Shown here: in pieces, positions 24,716 through 33,983 of the stretch
Numbering within the stretch: the stretch's first letter is position 1
How the letters are laid out: the number at the start of each line of letters is the position of its first letter
NCBI GenBank assembly: GCA_023423405.1
Contig: JAFAFR010000016.1
Span: 1-42,356 of the forward strand
Source of the DNA: Bacteroidota bacterium
Lineage (GTDB): Bacteria > Bacteroidota > Bacteroidia > Chitinophagales > Chitinophagaceae
DNA length: 42,356 nt
Reading direction: 5' to 3'
Position numbers and translations under genes: made by a program
Notes under the pieces: model-generated
What the model was told of the DNA's origin: nothing
The model's database searches: none
Seen by the model: the letters and a program-made list of their open reading frames with translations, nothing else

Positions 24716-27700
24716 TTGAAAGTAATCAGATTATACCCGGATCGTGCCCCTAAATGGCTGCGGCGGGTACTGGTTATATTCCTGTGCCTGCTCTGCCTGC
24801 CAATATTGCTACTCCCATTGCTCCAAACGGCGCCTGTTCAATCTTTTATCCGCGACAAAGCGGAATCCTACCTGCGGAAAAAGACCGGCGCCGATGTCCA
24901 TATCGGAAAATTGTATCTCTCCTGGTTTTCGGAAGCCCGCCTGGAGCGGGTATATATCGGCGACCTCCAGCACCAGGCGCTTTTTTACAGCGGAAAATTG
25001 TCGTTGCGCTACGACCTGCTGGCGCTGGCCAGGAACAAACTGGTGGTATATGACCTGCACTGGGAAGACCTGCTGCTCAACGCCTACTCCCTGCCCGACG
25101 GGAAAATGAACTACCAGTTCCTGGCCGATGCATTCAGCAGTCCGCCCGATACCACCGCTGCAAAAAGCGAAACGGGAGAAGCCATGCAGATCGATATCCG
25201 GCAGATCACGGTGGAAAAACTGCGGCTTCGTTACCACGACGAAACATCGGGCATGTATGCTGTTCTGCAATTGCCCGGCCTGCACACCAAGATCCAGACC
25301 ATCGATCCCGGCGCTTCTTTATACGATGTGCGCGAGCTGCGACTCAACGGTCTGGGTGGTGTTTTCCGGCAGGATTTTCGCCCGGCGCTTAAGACGCCCG
25401 CCGCAACGCCTTCCGCACCATCAGAAGAGAATAACCCGCTCGCACTCCTGGTCAAAGCAAAATTGCTGGAGCTCAACAACAGCCATTTCATTTATGCAGA
25501 TGAGGGCTCGGGCATTTCCACCGGCTGGAGCCTGGAACAGTTGTCGCTGAAACTGGCCAGCATCGATATGGCCAAAACCCAGGTGAACGGCGGTTATATC
25601 AACCTGGAAAAACCAAGAGGCTTTGTGCAGATGGCGCCGGCAAAGGACAGCAGCGAGCCCGCGCCGGCCACAGCTCCGAACACCTGGACAATCCGGAGCC
25701 CCGGGTTCGCCATCCAGGGCGGTGTATTCCGGATGGATAATACCGCCGCCGCCCGGGCCGCTCCAAACACCTTCGACGCCGGACATATTTATTTGTCGCC
25801 GCTGGAATTGTCGCTGAAACAGGTCATCTATACACCCGCGGGGCTCACGGCGGAGCTGGAAAAACTGCAGGTGCAGGAAAGGTCCGGCTTTGGCATAAAA
25901 CAGGCACATGCGTCCATCGTGTACAGCGATTCACTGGTATCGCTCAAAAACCTGCTGTTCGAAACCAACCAAAGCCGCATAGCCAAAGAGATCAGCATCA
26001 GCGGCCCCGGCTGGGATAAGCTGGCCAACAATCTCCCGGCCATGGGCATCCACGCCGACCTGGACAATACGCACCTGGTGCTGGCGGAAGCGCTCTATTT
26101 TGTACCGCAGTACCGGAACGATCCGAATTTCAAAAAAATATGGGACAAGGTCCTCGACCTCGATGGCAGGATCGGCGGCAGCCTGGCCAACCTGGCAGTG
26201 GAACAACTCCACCTGGCCGACAACGTGGGCAACGACATAAAACTTACCGGCAAACTGCAATCGGTCACCGACAGCAAAAAAGTATACGCGGCGCTTTCAG
26301 ACCTGAAGATCAACTCCGGGAAAAAAGCCATCGAAGCTTGGCTGCCGGAAAATACGCTGCCCGCCAATATCCAGTTGCCCGCGCAATTGCAGGTGGCCGG
26401 CAGCCTGAGCGGGGGCATGGAATCGGTCAGCACCAACATGCGCATACGCTCTTCTTATGGACTGGCCGATTTCAGCGGCGATATCCGGCACTATACCGAT
26501 TCCATCAACAGCAGTTACGACCTGCAATTGCGCCAGCTCGATATGGACCTGGGAAAATGGATCTCCGATACCAGCATTGGCCGCTTGGTGGCCAACGGCC
26601 ATATAAAAGGAAAAGGTTATGCCCTTTCAAAAATGCAGGCTTCTGGCGAAGTGGTCGTGGAACAAGCCAGGTATAACGGTTATGAATACCGGAATATTGG
26701 TGTGGCGGGAAAACTCGACAAAGGAAACTACGAGGCGGAGGTGCAAAGCACCGATCCCAATCTCCAGGTAAGCGTGCAGTTATCCGGCGCACTCAGCGAT
26801 GGAATGCCCACAGCAAGCGGCGATATGAAAATAGACCGCGTTGACCTGCAGGCGCTGGGCCTTACCACCAGTCCGCTTGTATTGAAAGGGCTGTTCCAGG
26901 TAAACCTCGTCAACACAAAACCCCACCAACTGGAAGGTGATGTTTTTATCACCGGCCTGCAGTTTGCCGATGCAAAAAACATTTATGCGCTCGACAGCAT
27001 CTCCATCCTGGCACATGCCGCTGGTGACACGCAGTTGATCCAATTGAAAAGTCCGTTCGGACAGGCCAGTGCAACAGGCAACTACGATTATACCAGCATT
27101 TTTACACTGGCCCAGCAAATCGTTCAGCACCACCTGCAGGCGCCGGGAAAAGACAGCCTCCTGGCCAAAACGCCGGCGCCGCAGACCATGGACCTGCAGG
27201 CCTCCTTGCGCTGGCCCGGAAACCTGCACAACCTGGCGCCTGGGCTGCACATGAACCAGCCGCTGCTCGTCACCGCCCGCGTGGTTACCGACAGCCTGCT
27301 GGTGAAAGCCAATGTCTTTCTGCCGGTATTCAGCTACGACAGCCTGAGGGTCGACAGCACGCATCTCCGGTTGCTGGCCAACAGGGATTCGCTGCAGGTA
27401 GATGCCGGCCTCAGTTCCCTCGCGCATCCTACCGTTCCCCTGTACCGGACAGCGCTCCGGGCGAAGGCCGTCACCGGTGAGCTGGACTGGCATCTCCGCC
27501 TCGACGATAAAGCGGGCGCAGAAAAATACAGGCTCGGGGGCGACCTCAGCATCCTGCCCGACAGTGGTTACGACATCCGGCTCAGCGAAGAACTGCTGCT
27601 GAACAAAACGGTCTTCACAACGGGTGAAAAAAATCTCATCCAGCTCAGCCCCAAAGGCATCCGTTATGCAGCCCTGCAATTGCTTGCCGGGGACCAATCG

Positions 27701-29755
27701 CTCCAACTGGAAACAAAACCGGCAACGGGCACAGCGCTCCCTCCCGTGGACCTCAGCCTGAAAGACTTCCGCTTATCGACCCTCACCGGCATAGTAGGAA
27801 AGGACAGTGCACTGGCCGAAGCAAAGATCAACGGCGAACTGCATGTAACCGGACTGGATGCAACGCCCCTGGTATCGGCCGGGCTCCATCTCAACGATAT
27901 AACGGTAACCAGTATCCCAGTGGGTGATCTGGCCGTTCAATTGGAAACGCCGGTAGCAGGACAGTATGATATCACAGCGGCGCTTACGGGCCAGGAGAAC
28001 GACGTGCAGGTGAAAGGCCGCTATGCAGAAAACATGGCCTTCGAGGTGCTGCTGAACAAACTCAACCTGCATTCCCTGGAGCCCTTTGCCATGGGGCAGG
28101 CAAGCCGCATGAAAGGATATGCCAACGGGAAAATAGCCATTGCAGGATCGGCCGATAAGCCGCAGGTAAGAGGTGAACTGGGATTCAACGATGCCCAGGC
28201 CAATATTACCATGATCAACACCACCCTGCAACTTTCCGGGAACAAAATGGTGTTTGACGAAAAAGGCATCCTCTTCAACGAGTTCATACTGAAAGACAGC
28301 CTCGGCGGCACCACCACCGTCAACGGCCGGATCAATACCACCGATTACAGCAACTATGCTTTCGACCTCAGGATCAATACCGACAATTTTATGGTGTTGG
28401 GTCCCAAAGCAAGCCACGACCAGGCTTATTATGGCCCGGCTTTCATCGACAGCAGGATCAACGTGGGCGGCGACCTGGACCTGCCGGTGATAGACATGAA
28501 CGTAACGCTGCGCGATAAATCGAAAGTGACCATTACACTTCCCGACGATGCGCCCGGCATTGAAGACAGGGAAGGTGTGATCCGTTTCGTGAACCGTTCC
28601 AATCCCGCCGACTCCAGCCTGCTGGCAGCCAGGGGCGACAGCCTGGTGGCGGAAAACGAAAAGATCAGGGGCATGGATTTTTCAGCAGCGATCAACATCA
28701 CTAAAACCAGCACGATCAATATCATCATTGACCCGGTAAACGGCGACTACCTCGAAGCGATGGGAACTGCCAGCCTCAACCTCACCATCGATCCCAGCGG
28801 TAAGATGAGCATGACCGGCAAGTATGCATTAGAAGATGGCAAATACGAAATGTCGCTCAACCAGTTGATCAAGCGAAGCTTTGCCATTGTAAAAGGCAGC
28901 AGCATCACCTGGGACGGCGATCCCACGGGGGCGGAGCTCGACATCACCGCCCGGCACGATGTGAAAGCGCCGGCCATCGACCTCATAGGCGACCAGCTCA
29001 CCAGCGCTACTACCAATAAAAAGCAATACAACCAGCGCATTCCCGTGGAAGTATACCTGATGATCACGGAAAAGCTGATGAAGCCTACCATAAAATTCCG
29101 TCTCGATATGCCCGAGAAAGACCGGGCTGTTTTTAACGGTGCTCCTTATACGCGCATCAAACAGATCAATAATATTGAATCGCAGCTCAACAAACAGGTC
29201 ATGGGCCTGCTGGTGCTGCAGTCCTTCATATCGGAAGATCCTATGGCCAGCCTCGAAAGCGGCGCCGGCGGTTCTATGGAAGATGCCGCACGGCAAAGTG
29301 TGAGCAAGGTATTGTCGCAACAACTGAACAACCTGGCAGGCAACCTGATAAAGGGAGTGGACCTGAACTTCGATCTGCAGTCGGAAGAAGACTATTCCAC
29401 CGGCTCCAAAACGGAAAGGACCAGTTTGAACATCGGGGCATCCAAATCGCTTTTCAACGATCGGTTAACCGTAGCCGTTGGGTCCAATATTGGCATAGCC
29501 GGGAACACGCCGGGAAACGCCAGCGCTTTGATCGGCGACATCACCGTCGACTATGCGCTGAGTCGCGACGGCCGTTACAAGCTGCGCGCCTTCCAGCGAA
29601 ACCAGACCGACGCCATCCTGCAGGGCCAGATCATTGAAACCGGTCTCACCTTCATGCTGGTGATGGATTTCAATACGTTCAGCGAAATACTCCGCCGGTC
29701 GAAAGAAGACATTGAACTGAAAAAAAGAGAACAGGAAGCAAAGCAGAAAAAATGA
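24716..29755 (+). CDS. tamB: TamB-like translocation and assembly protein (DUF490)
   Basis: A 1679-residue protein with one N-terminal membrane helix (about 16-36), a very long repetitive beta-rich body (AsmA/TamB-like beta-helical groove) and a TamB C-terminal domain (about 1300-1640, with LNLTIDPSGKMSMTGKY, FAIVKGSSITWDGDP and RDGRYKLRAFQRN). TamB spans the periplasm and works with an Omp85 partner in outer-membrane assembly or lipid transport. The start is odd: no in-frame ATG exists before the membrane helix, only a TTG at 24716. An ATG at 24703 opens a different frame of 16 codons that runs over the start. The stop overlaps the tamL start by 4 nt. Confidence 0.92.
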   Translation: MKVIRLYPDRAPKWLRRVLVIFLCLLCLPILLLPLLQTAPVQSFIRDKAESYLRKKTGADVHIGKLYLSWFSEARLERVYIGDLQHQALFYSGKLSLRYDLLALARNKLVVYDLHWEDLLLNAYSLPDGKMNYQFLADAFSSPPDTTAAKSETGEAMQIDIRQITVEKLRLRYHDETSGMYAVLQLPGLHTKIQTIDPGASLYDVRELRLNGLGGVFRQDFRPALKTPAATPSAPSEENNPLALLVKAKLLELNNSHFIYADEGSGISTGWSLEQLSLKLASIDMAKTQVNGGYINLEKPRGFVQMAPAKDSSEPAPATAPNTWTIRSPGFAIQGGVFRMDNTAAARAAPNTFDAGHIYLSPLELSLKQVIYTPAGLTAELEKLQVQERSGFGIKQAHASIVYSDSLVSLKNLLFETNQSRIAKEISISGPGWDKLANNLPAMGIHADLDNTHLVLAEALYFVPQYRNDPNFKKIWDKVLDLDGRIGGSLANLAVEQLHLADNVGNDIKLTGKLQSVTDSKKVYAALSDLKINSGKKAIEAWLPENTLPANIQLPAQLQVAGSLSGGMESVSTNMRIRSSYGLADFSGDIRHYTDSINSSYDLQLRQLDMDLGKWISDTSIGRLVANGHIKGKGYALSKMQASGEVVVEQARYNGYEYRNIGVAGKLDKGNYEAEVQSTDPNLQVSVQLSGALSDGMPTASGDMKIDRVDLQALGLTTSPLVLKGLFQVNLVNTKPHQLEGDVFITGLQFADAKNIYALDSISILAHAAGDTQLIQLKSPFGQASATGNYDYTSIFTLAQQIVQHHLQAPGKDSLLAKTPAPQTMDLQASLRWPGNLHNLAPGLHMNQPLLVTARVVTDSLLVKANVFLPVFSYDSLRVDSTHLRLLANRDSLQVDAGLSSLAHPTVPLYRTALRAKAVTGELDWHLRLDDKAGAEKYRLGGDLSILPDSGYDIRLSEELLLNKTVFTTGEKNLIQLSPKGIRYAALQLLAGDQSLQLETKPATGTALPPVDLSLKDFRLSTLTGIVGKDSALAEAKINGELHVTGLDATPLVSAGLHLNDITVTSIPVGDLAVQLETPVAGQYDITAALTGQENDVQVKGRYAENMAFEVLLNKLNLHSLEPFAMGQASRMKGYANGKIAIAGSADKPQVRGELGFNDAQANITMINTTLQLSGNKMVFDEKGILFNEFILKDSLGGTTTVNGRINTTDYSNYAFDLRINTDNFMVLGPKASHDQAYYGPAFIDSRINVGGDLDLPVIDMNVTLRDKSKVTITLPDDAPGIEDREGVIRFVNRSNPADSSLLAARGDSLVAENEKIRGMDFSAAINITKTSTINIIIDPVNGDYLEAMGTASLNLTIDPSGKMSMTGKYALEDGKYEMSLNQLIKRSFAIVKGSSITWDGDPTGAELDITARHDVKAPAIDLIGDQLTSATTNKKQYNQRIPVEVYLMITEKLMKPTIKFRLDMPEKDRAVFNGAPYTRIKQINNIESQLNKQVMGLLVLQSFISEDPMASLESGAGGSMEDAARQSVSKVLSQQLNNLAGNLIKGVDLNFDLQSEEDYSTGSKTERTSLNIGASKSLFNDRLTVAVGSNIGIAGNTPGNASALIGDITVDYALSRDGRYKLRAFQRNQTDAILQGQIIETGLTFMLVMDFNTFSEILRRSKEDIELKKREQEAKQKK

Positions 29756-32022
29756 TGGGAAGAATAGCAATAGCGACCTGCCTTATGGTGCTGGCTTCCT
29801 GCAGCACTACCAAATCGGTGCCCGATGGCGACCAGTTGTTCACCGGTAGCAAAATAAAGTGGAAGGGCGATAAGCCCAATGATTTTGGCACGCTGGAAGA
29901 CGGCATGAACGATCGCCTGCGTCCCAAACCCAATAGCCGTTTCCTGGGTATGCCGCTGAAACTCTGGATGTACAACCTGGGCAAGCCACCCAAAGGAAAA
30001 GGCCTTAACTACCTGCTGCGGGAAAAATGGGGAGAACCGCCCGTGCTCTATAGTAAGGTGAAAGAAGAATATACCGCAGAGGTGCTGAAACACTATGTGG
30101 AAGACAACGGTTATTTCCAGGCCAATGCCACCTGGGAAAAACAAAATGCATCGCCCAAAAAAGCCGCTGTAGCATATTCCATTGAGCCTGGCACCCGCTA
30201 TACGCTCCGCAACGTGGTGTACGAAGTGGACAGTTCCGTGCTGGGACTTGCCATCCTGGCCACAAAAGCGAGATCCCCGTTGAGGAGCGGCAGAATTTAC
30301 CGGCTCGATCGCATTAAAACGGAAAGGGAAAGGGTCAATGCCAGGCTGAAAGAAAAAGGGTTCTATTATTTCACGCCCGACCACCTGCTTTTTGAAGTGG
30401 ATACCAATTATAATGGCAAAGTTGATTTGTTCCTGCGGGTGAAACCGGAAACACCGCGTTCTGCCCGCATCCCCTACCGCATGCAGGAAGTGATCATTTA
30501 TCCCAGCTATACCCTGGAGAACGATTCACTGGTGCGTAACAGTCCCGAGACCGATATGGGAACTTATAAAATTGCAGACCCTGAAAAACTGTTCAAGCCC
30601 TATATTTTTGACCGCAGCGTTTTCCTGAAAGAAGACAGCCTGTATACGCTGAGCGCACATGATATTACCCTGCAGCGTTTAATGAACCTGGGCACCTTCA
30701 AATTCGTAAAAGGCCAGTTTACAACGGGGCTCGACAGCAATCGCCTGAACGGCAGGTTCTACCTCACTCCCAACCCACAGTACGGCGTACAGCTCGAACT
30801 GACGGGTAGTTCCAAGTCGAACAACACGGTTGGCTCGCAGGTAAAGCTGACCATTTTGAACCGCAACTGGCTGAAAGGCGCCAACCGGCTGGAATTGAAG
30901 CTGGCAGGCGGTTTCGACTGGCAGGTAGGTGGCAAAAAAGCAGACCAGGCAGCTACCAATGGTTATACCCTTGATGCCGAACTGGCCATCAGCATTCCTA
31001 AATTTTATGTTCCGGGATTTTCCATCAATCCCCGCACGCCCTATGTTCCGCGCACCAGGATCAGCGCCGGTTTTGAGCTGTTGAGCAGGCCGGGACTCTA
31101 TAACCTGAACAGCGTCACCCTTCAGTATGGTTATGTATGGCGTCAGAGTCCGTTTATAGACCATGTACTGAATCCCCTGTCCATTTCGTATGTGCTTCCC
31201 AGTAATATAACACCCGAGTTCCAGGAAATGCTCGACGAAGATCCCGGGTTGCGGCAATCGATGGAAAAACAATTCATCGTGGGCTCCAACTATACCTGGA
31301 CCTTCAACAACCAGGTAGGCAACCGCAAGAACAGTTTTTTTGTGACCCTGAACGGCGATATTGCCGGCAACCTGCTGGGTTTGCTTACGCCCAAAAAGGA
31401 CGATGGGAAAAAGTACCTGTTTGGCCGTGATTATGCGCAATACCTCCGCTTTTATGCCGATGCCCGGTATTACAATCGCATCAGCCGCAAACTGACCTGG
31501 GCCAACCGGCTCTATTGGGGATATGGATATTCTTATGGCAATAGCTATTCTCTTCCCTTTGTGAAGCAGTTCTTCATTGGCGGCAGCAACAGCATCCGCG
31601 CCTTTCGCGCCCGCACCCTGGGGCCCGGCACCTACCAGAGCCAGCAGAGCAGTTATACGGCCAATGAAGCGGGTGATATCAAACTGGAGCTCAACACAGA
31701 GCTTCGGGCCAAACTGGTGAGCATCCTGCAGGGCGCTGTATTTGTGGATGCCGGCAACATCTGGCTGCAGCGGGAAACAGAGGGCAAACCAGGGGCAACA
31801 TTCAACTGGGGCTCGGTTTTAGCGGAGACGGCGGTAGGCGGCGGACTGGGTCTGCGGGCCGATGCCTCTATCCTGATCGTCCGTTTTGACCTGGCCTTTC
31901 CATTCAGAAAGCCCTGGTTACCAGCGGGTAACAGGTGGGTCTTCGACCAGATCGACTTCGGCGATTCCGACTGGCGCCGGGAAAATCTGATCCTCAACAT
32001 AGCCATTGGTTTCCCCTTCTGA
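29752..32022 (+). CDS. tamL: BamA/TamA-family outer-membrane lipoprotein (TamL)
   Basis: A 756-residue Omp85-superfamily protein. It starts with a lipoprotein signal ending VLASC-S (Cys17), unlike proteobacterial TamA. POTRA-like domains follow (about 100-330, for example EEYTAEVLKHYVEDNGYFQA) and a C-terminal beta-barrel of 16 strands is expected. The barrel-lid motif usually written (V/I)RGF is IRAF here (GGSNSIRAFRARTLGPG). It is translated with tamB through an ATGA overlap, which supports a TamA-like partner role. It ends in a hydrophobic strand, AIGFPF, with terminal Phe as usual for outer-membrane barrels. Confidence 0.93.
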   Translation: MMGRIAIATCLMVLASCSTTKSVPDGDQLFTGSKIKWKGDKPNDFGTLEDGMNDRLRPKPNSRFLGMPLKLWMYNLGKPPKGKGLNYLLREKWGEPPVLYSKVKEEYTAEVLKHYVEDNGYFQANATWEKQNASPKKAAVAYSIEPGTRYTLRNVVYEVDSSVLGLAILATKARSPLRSGRIYRLDRIKTERERVNARLKEKGFYYFTPDHLLFEVDTNYNGKVDLFLRVKPETPRSARIPYRMQEVIIYPSYTLENDSLVRNSPETDMGTYKIADPEKLFKPYIFDRSVFLKEDSLYTLSAHDITLQRLMNLGTFKFVKGQFTTGLDSNRLNGRFYLTPNPQYGVQLELTGSSKSNNTVGSQVKLTILNRNWLKGANRLELKLAGGFDWQVGGKKADQAATNGYTLDAELAISIPKFYVPGFSINPRTPYVPRTRISAGFELLSRPGLYNLNSVTLQYGYVWRQSPFIDHVLNPLSISYVLPSNITPEFQEMLDEDPGLRQSMEKQFIVGSNYTWTFNNQVGNRKNSFFVTLNGDIAGNLLGLLTPKKDDGKKYLFGRDYAQYLRFYADARYYNRISRKLTWANRLYWGYGYSYGNSYSLPFVKQFFIGGSNSIRAFRARTLGPGTYQSQQSSYTANEAGDIKLELNTELRAKLVSILQGAVFVDAGNIWLQRETEGKPGATFNWGSVLAETAVGGGLGLRADASILIVRFDLAFPFRKPWLPAGNRWVFDQIDFGDSDWRRENLILNIAIGFPF

Positions 32023-32039
32023 AAAAACCCTTATCCCTG

Positions 32040-32069
32040 TTGGTTTTCCGCCAGTTTTCATTACCTTTG
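32040..32069 (+). promoter_or_regulatory. Promoter of the rpsF-rpsR-rplI operon
   Basis: TACCTTTG (32062-32069) matches the -7 consensus; TTGG (32040-32043) lies 18 bp upstream as a partial -33. Start of the message would be near 32076, about 28 nt before the rpsF ATG. Confidence 0.65.
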
Positions 32070-32103
32070 CCCCCCAATTATTTAATTCACCAAAAAGGGA
32101 TTC

Positions 32104-32457
32104 ATGAACAATTACGAATTGATGGTGATTTTTACCCCTGTTCTGAGCGAAGAGGACTACAAAGCAGCTCAGAAAAAATTCATCGACCTCGTTGTGGCAA
32201 ACAACGGCGAAGTGGTGAATACCAACCCCTGGGGTCTGAAATCACTGGCCTATCCCATCCAGAAAAAAACCACTGGTTTATACTGGGTGATGGAGTACAA
32301 AGCGCCATCCGACTTCAATGAGAAGCTGAAGATCCAGCTTCTGCGTGACGACAATGTCCTGCGTCACATGTTCACTGCGCTCGACAAATACGCCGTCGAG
32401 TACAATACGAAAAAGAGAAGTGGCGTACCTACCGGTAACGAAAAAGTGGAGGCTTAA
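32104..32457 (+). CDS. rpsF: 30S ribosomal protein S6
   Basis: A 117-residue S6 protein: MNNYELMVIF at the start, then WGLKSLAYPIQKKTTGLYWV and LRDDNVLRHMF, all typical. It binds S18 and the central domain of 16S rRNA. The stop is 2 nt before the rpsR ATG, so the pair is translationally coupled. The C-terminal ~15 residues are a charged tail. Confidence 0.96.
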   Translation: MNNYELMVIFTPVLSEEDYKAAQKKFIDLVVANNGEVVNTNPWGLKSLAYPIQKKTTGLYWVMEYKAPSDFNEKLKIQLLRDDNVLRHMFTALDKYAVEYNTKKRSGVPTGNEKVEA

Positions 32458-32459
32458 TC

Positions 32460-32723
32460 ATGGCAAAGAATGAAATTAAGTACCTGACCGCGATCAAGAC
32501 CGAGAAGCGCGCCAAGAAATTCTGCCGTTTCAAGAAATACGGAATCAAGTACGTAGACTACAAAGACGGTGAGTTTCTGAAAAAATTCCTGAACGAGCAG
32601 GGTAAAATGCTGCCCCGCCGTATCACCGGGAACAGCCTGAAATTCCAGCGTAAAGTGGCTGATGCAGTGAAAAAGGCCCGTCAAATGGCCATCCTGCCTT
32701 ATGTTACCGATTTGCTGAAATAA
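32460..32723 (+). CDS. rpsR: 30S ribosomal protein S18
   Basis: An 87-residue S18 protein. The core FLNEQGKMLPRRITGNSLKFQRKVADAVKKARQMAILPY is the conserved rRNA-binding section. It forms a heterodimer with S6 and follows rpsF directly. The 99-nt gap before rplI is unusually GC-rich near 32747-32775; I see no clear terminator there. Confidence 0.96.
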   Translation: MAKNEIKYLTAIKTEKRAKKFCRFKKYGIKYVDYKDGEFLKKFLNEQGKMLPRRITGNSLKFQRKVADAVKKARQMAILPYVTDLLK

Positions 32724-32822
32724 ATTAACTAGTAACCATTCCCTAACCCGCGCGGCCGAAACGCCGGCGGAGACAGTCTGGATCCAACAGGATTGGGCGC
32801 TTGGGATACTAAAACAAACAAC

Positions 32823-33269
32823 ATGCAAGTAATTCTGATTCAAGATGTGGATAACCTGGGCGGCGCCAACGAACTGGTGACCGTAAAGAACGGATATGCC
32901 CGGAACTATCTCATTCCCAAAAAACTCGCCCTGGAAGCTTCTCCTTCCAACCTCAAGCAACTGGAAGAAAAGCTGAAAGTAAAGCGTAAGAAGGAAGAGA
33001 AAATGCTGGCTGAAATCAACCAGGTTATTGCCAAACTGCAGGAAGGTCCGCTGAAGCTCGGCGCCAAAACCGGCACCAGCGGCAAAATTTTCGGAAGTGT
33101 TACTTCCCTGCAGATCTCCCGCGCCATCCGCGAGCAGCGTGGCTATGATATCGACCGCAAGAGGATCCACCTGAACGACGAGGTGAAAGAACTGGGTCAA
33201 TACAAGGCTACCATCGACTTTGGCAATGGTAAAAATACGGAAGTAGATTTCGAAGTTGTAGCAGAATAG
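32823..33269 (+). CDS. rplI: 50S ribosomal protein L9
   Basis: A 148-residue L9 protein starting at the ATG at 32823 (an upstream in-frame start at 32793 would add ten non-conserved residues). The N-terminal rRNA-binding domain has GGANELVTVKNGYARNYLIP, then a long charged helix and a C-terminal domain with GKIFGSVTSLQI. It completes the common rpsF-rpsR-rplI order and is followed by a strong terminator. Confidence 0.96.
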   Translation: MQVILIQDVDNLGGANELVTVKNGYARNYLIPKKLALEASPSNLKQLEEKLKVKRKKEEKMLAEINQVIAKLQEGPLKLGAKTGTSGKIFGSVTSLQISRAIREQRGYDIDRKRIHLNDEVKELGQYKATIDFGNGKNTEVDFEVVAE

Positions 33270-33286
33270 TCTGTTAATCAATGAAT

Positions 33287-33326
33287 AAGGGGTGCCAGAC
33301 CTGGTTTTGGCATCCCTTTTGTTTTT
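33287..33326 (+). terminator. Terminator after rplI
   Basis: AAGGGGTGCCA (33287-33297) pairs with TGGCATCCCTT (33308-33318) with one G-T pair, followed by a T-rich run. It ends the ribosomal protein operon. Confidence 0.88.
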
Positions 33327-33339
33327 ATATAAGGGATTA

Positions 33340-33368
33340 TTTGGTTTTATACAAATTTATTACCTTCG
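33340..33368 (+). promoter_or_regulatory. Promoter of the RRM protein gene
   Basis: TTTG (33340-33343), a 17-bp spacer and TACCTTCG (33361-33368, one mismatch to TAnnTTTG). The message would start near 33375, leaving an unusually long leader of about 120 nt before the ATG at 33499. Confidence 0.55.
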
Positions 33369-33498
33369 TTTTGGTTCCTTAATGATCTTTACAGTTTCAG
33401 ACTTCCCAGAGCGTTTCACCACGGGTAAATGATTTTCTGGTTTTTTTGTAACACTGTGCTTCATTATGGGTTTTATTAATGGTTCAAAAAATTAGAAA

Positions 33499-33927
33499 AT
33501 GAACATTTACGTTGGCAATCTCAGTTGGGATCTCACTGAGCAAGATCTACAGGAATTATTCGCTCCTTATGGCGAAGTTATTTCCGCAAAAATCGTTACA
33601 GACAAATTCAACAACAACCGCAGCAAAGGTTTTGGTTTTGTTGAAATGAAAGATGCTGATGCTGGTAACGCAGCCATTGCAGCCCTCCATGGTACGGAAG
33701 TACAGGGCCGCAGCATCGTGGTGAATGAATCACAGCCCCGTGAAGGCGGCGCCGGTGGCGGCTTCAAGAAGAAGAGCTTCGGTGGCGGCGGCGGCGGTAG
33801 CCGTGGCGGTTATGGCGGCGGCGGCGGAAGCCGTGGTGGCTATGGCGGCGGCGGCGGTAGCCGTGGTGGCTATGGCGGCGGCGGCGGAAGCCGTGGTGGT
33901 TATGGTGGCGGTGGACGCGACTATTAA
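33499..33927 (+). CDS. RNA-binding protein: RRM domain plus glycine-rich tail
   Basis: A 142-residue protein. The RRM domain (1-78) has RNP2 IYVGNL (3-8) and RNP1 KGFGFVEM (43-50), the surfaces that contact single-stranded RNA. A tail follows (about 84-142) made of four repeats of SRGGYGGGGG. Small RRM proteins of this build in bacteria are often cold-induced RNA chaperones; that is family knowledge and not shown here. The tail is the kind of low-complexity Arg/Gly/Tyr sequence that can self-associate. The gene has its own promoter, a ~120-nt leader and a terminator at 33951. Confidence 0.93.
   Translation: MNIYVGNLSWDLTEQDLQELFAPYGEVISAKIVTDKFNNNRSKGFGFVEMKDADAGNAAIAALHGTEVQGRSIVVNESQPREGGAGGGFKKKSFGGGGGGSRGGYGGGGGSRGGYGGGGGSRGGYGGGGGSRGGYGGGGRDY
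33799..33918 (+). repeat. Four 30-bp tandem repeats within the RRM gene
   Basis: Four 30-bp units beginning AGCCGTGG at 33799, 33829, 33859 and 33889, with the last slightly diverged. Differences are mostly synonymous (GGC/GGT/GGA). Copy number may vary between strains through replication slippage, changing the tail by 10 residues per unit. Confidence 0.9.
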
Positions 33928-33950
33928 TTCTCCCCAACTAACGATACCGG

Positions 33951-33979
33951 AAGGCTGCCTCCATGGGAGGCGGCCTTTT
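33951..33979 (+). terminator. Terminator after the RRM gene
   Basis: AAGGCTGCCTCC pairs with GGAGGCGGCCTT over 12 bp (one G-T pair) with an ATG loop and a T-run. It lies between the RRM gene and the end of the convergent czcA-like gene, which itself has no visible terminator. Confidence 0.9.
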
Positions 33980-33983
33980 ATGC

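Noticed and set aside
26780..27706. Minus-strand open frame inside tamB (308 codons)
   Set aside because: It lies fully inside the continuous tamB frame, with no promoter or conserved motif.
33799..33918. CRISPR-like array
   Set aside because: The 30-bp units are contiguous coding repeats without spacers. No CRISPR array was seen anywhere in the window.
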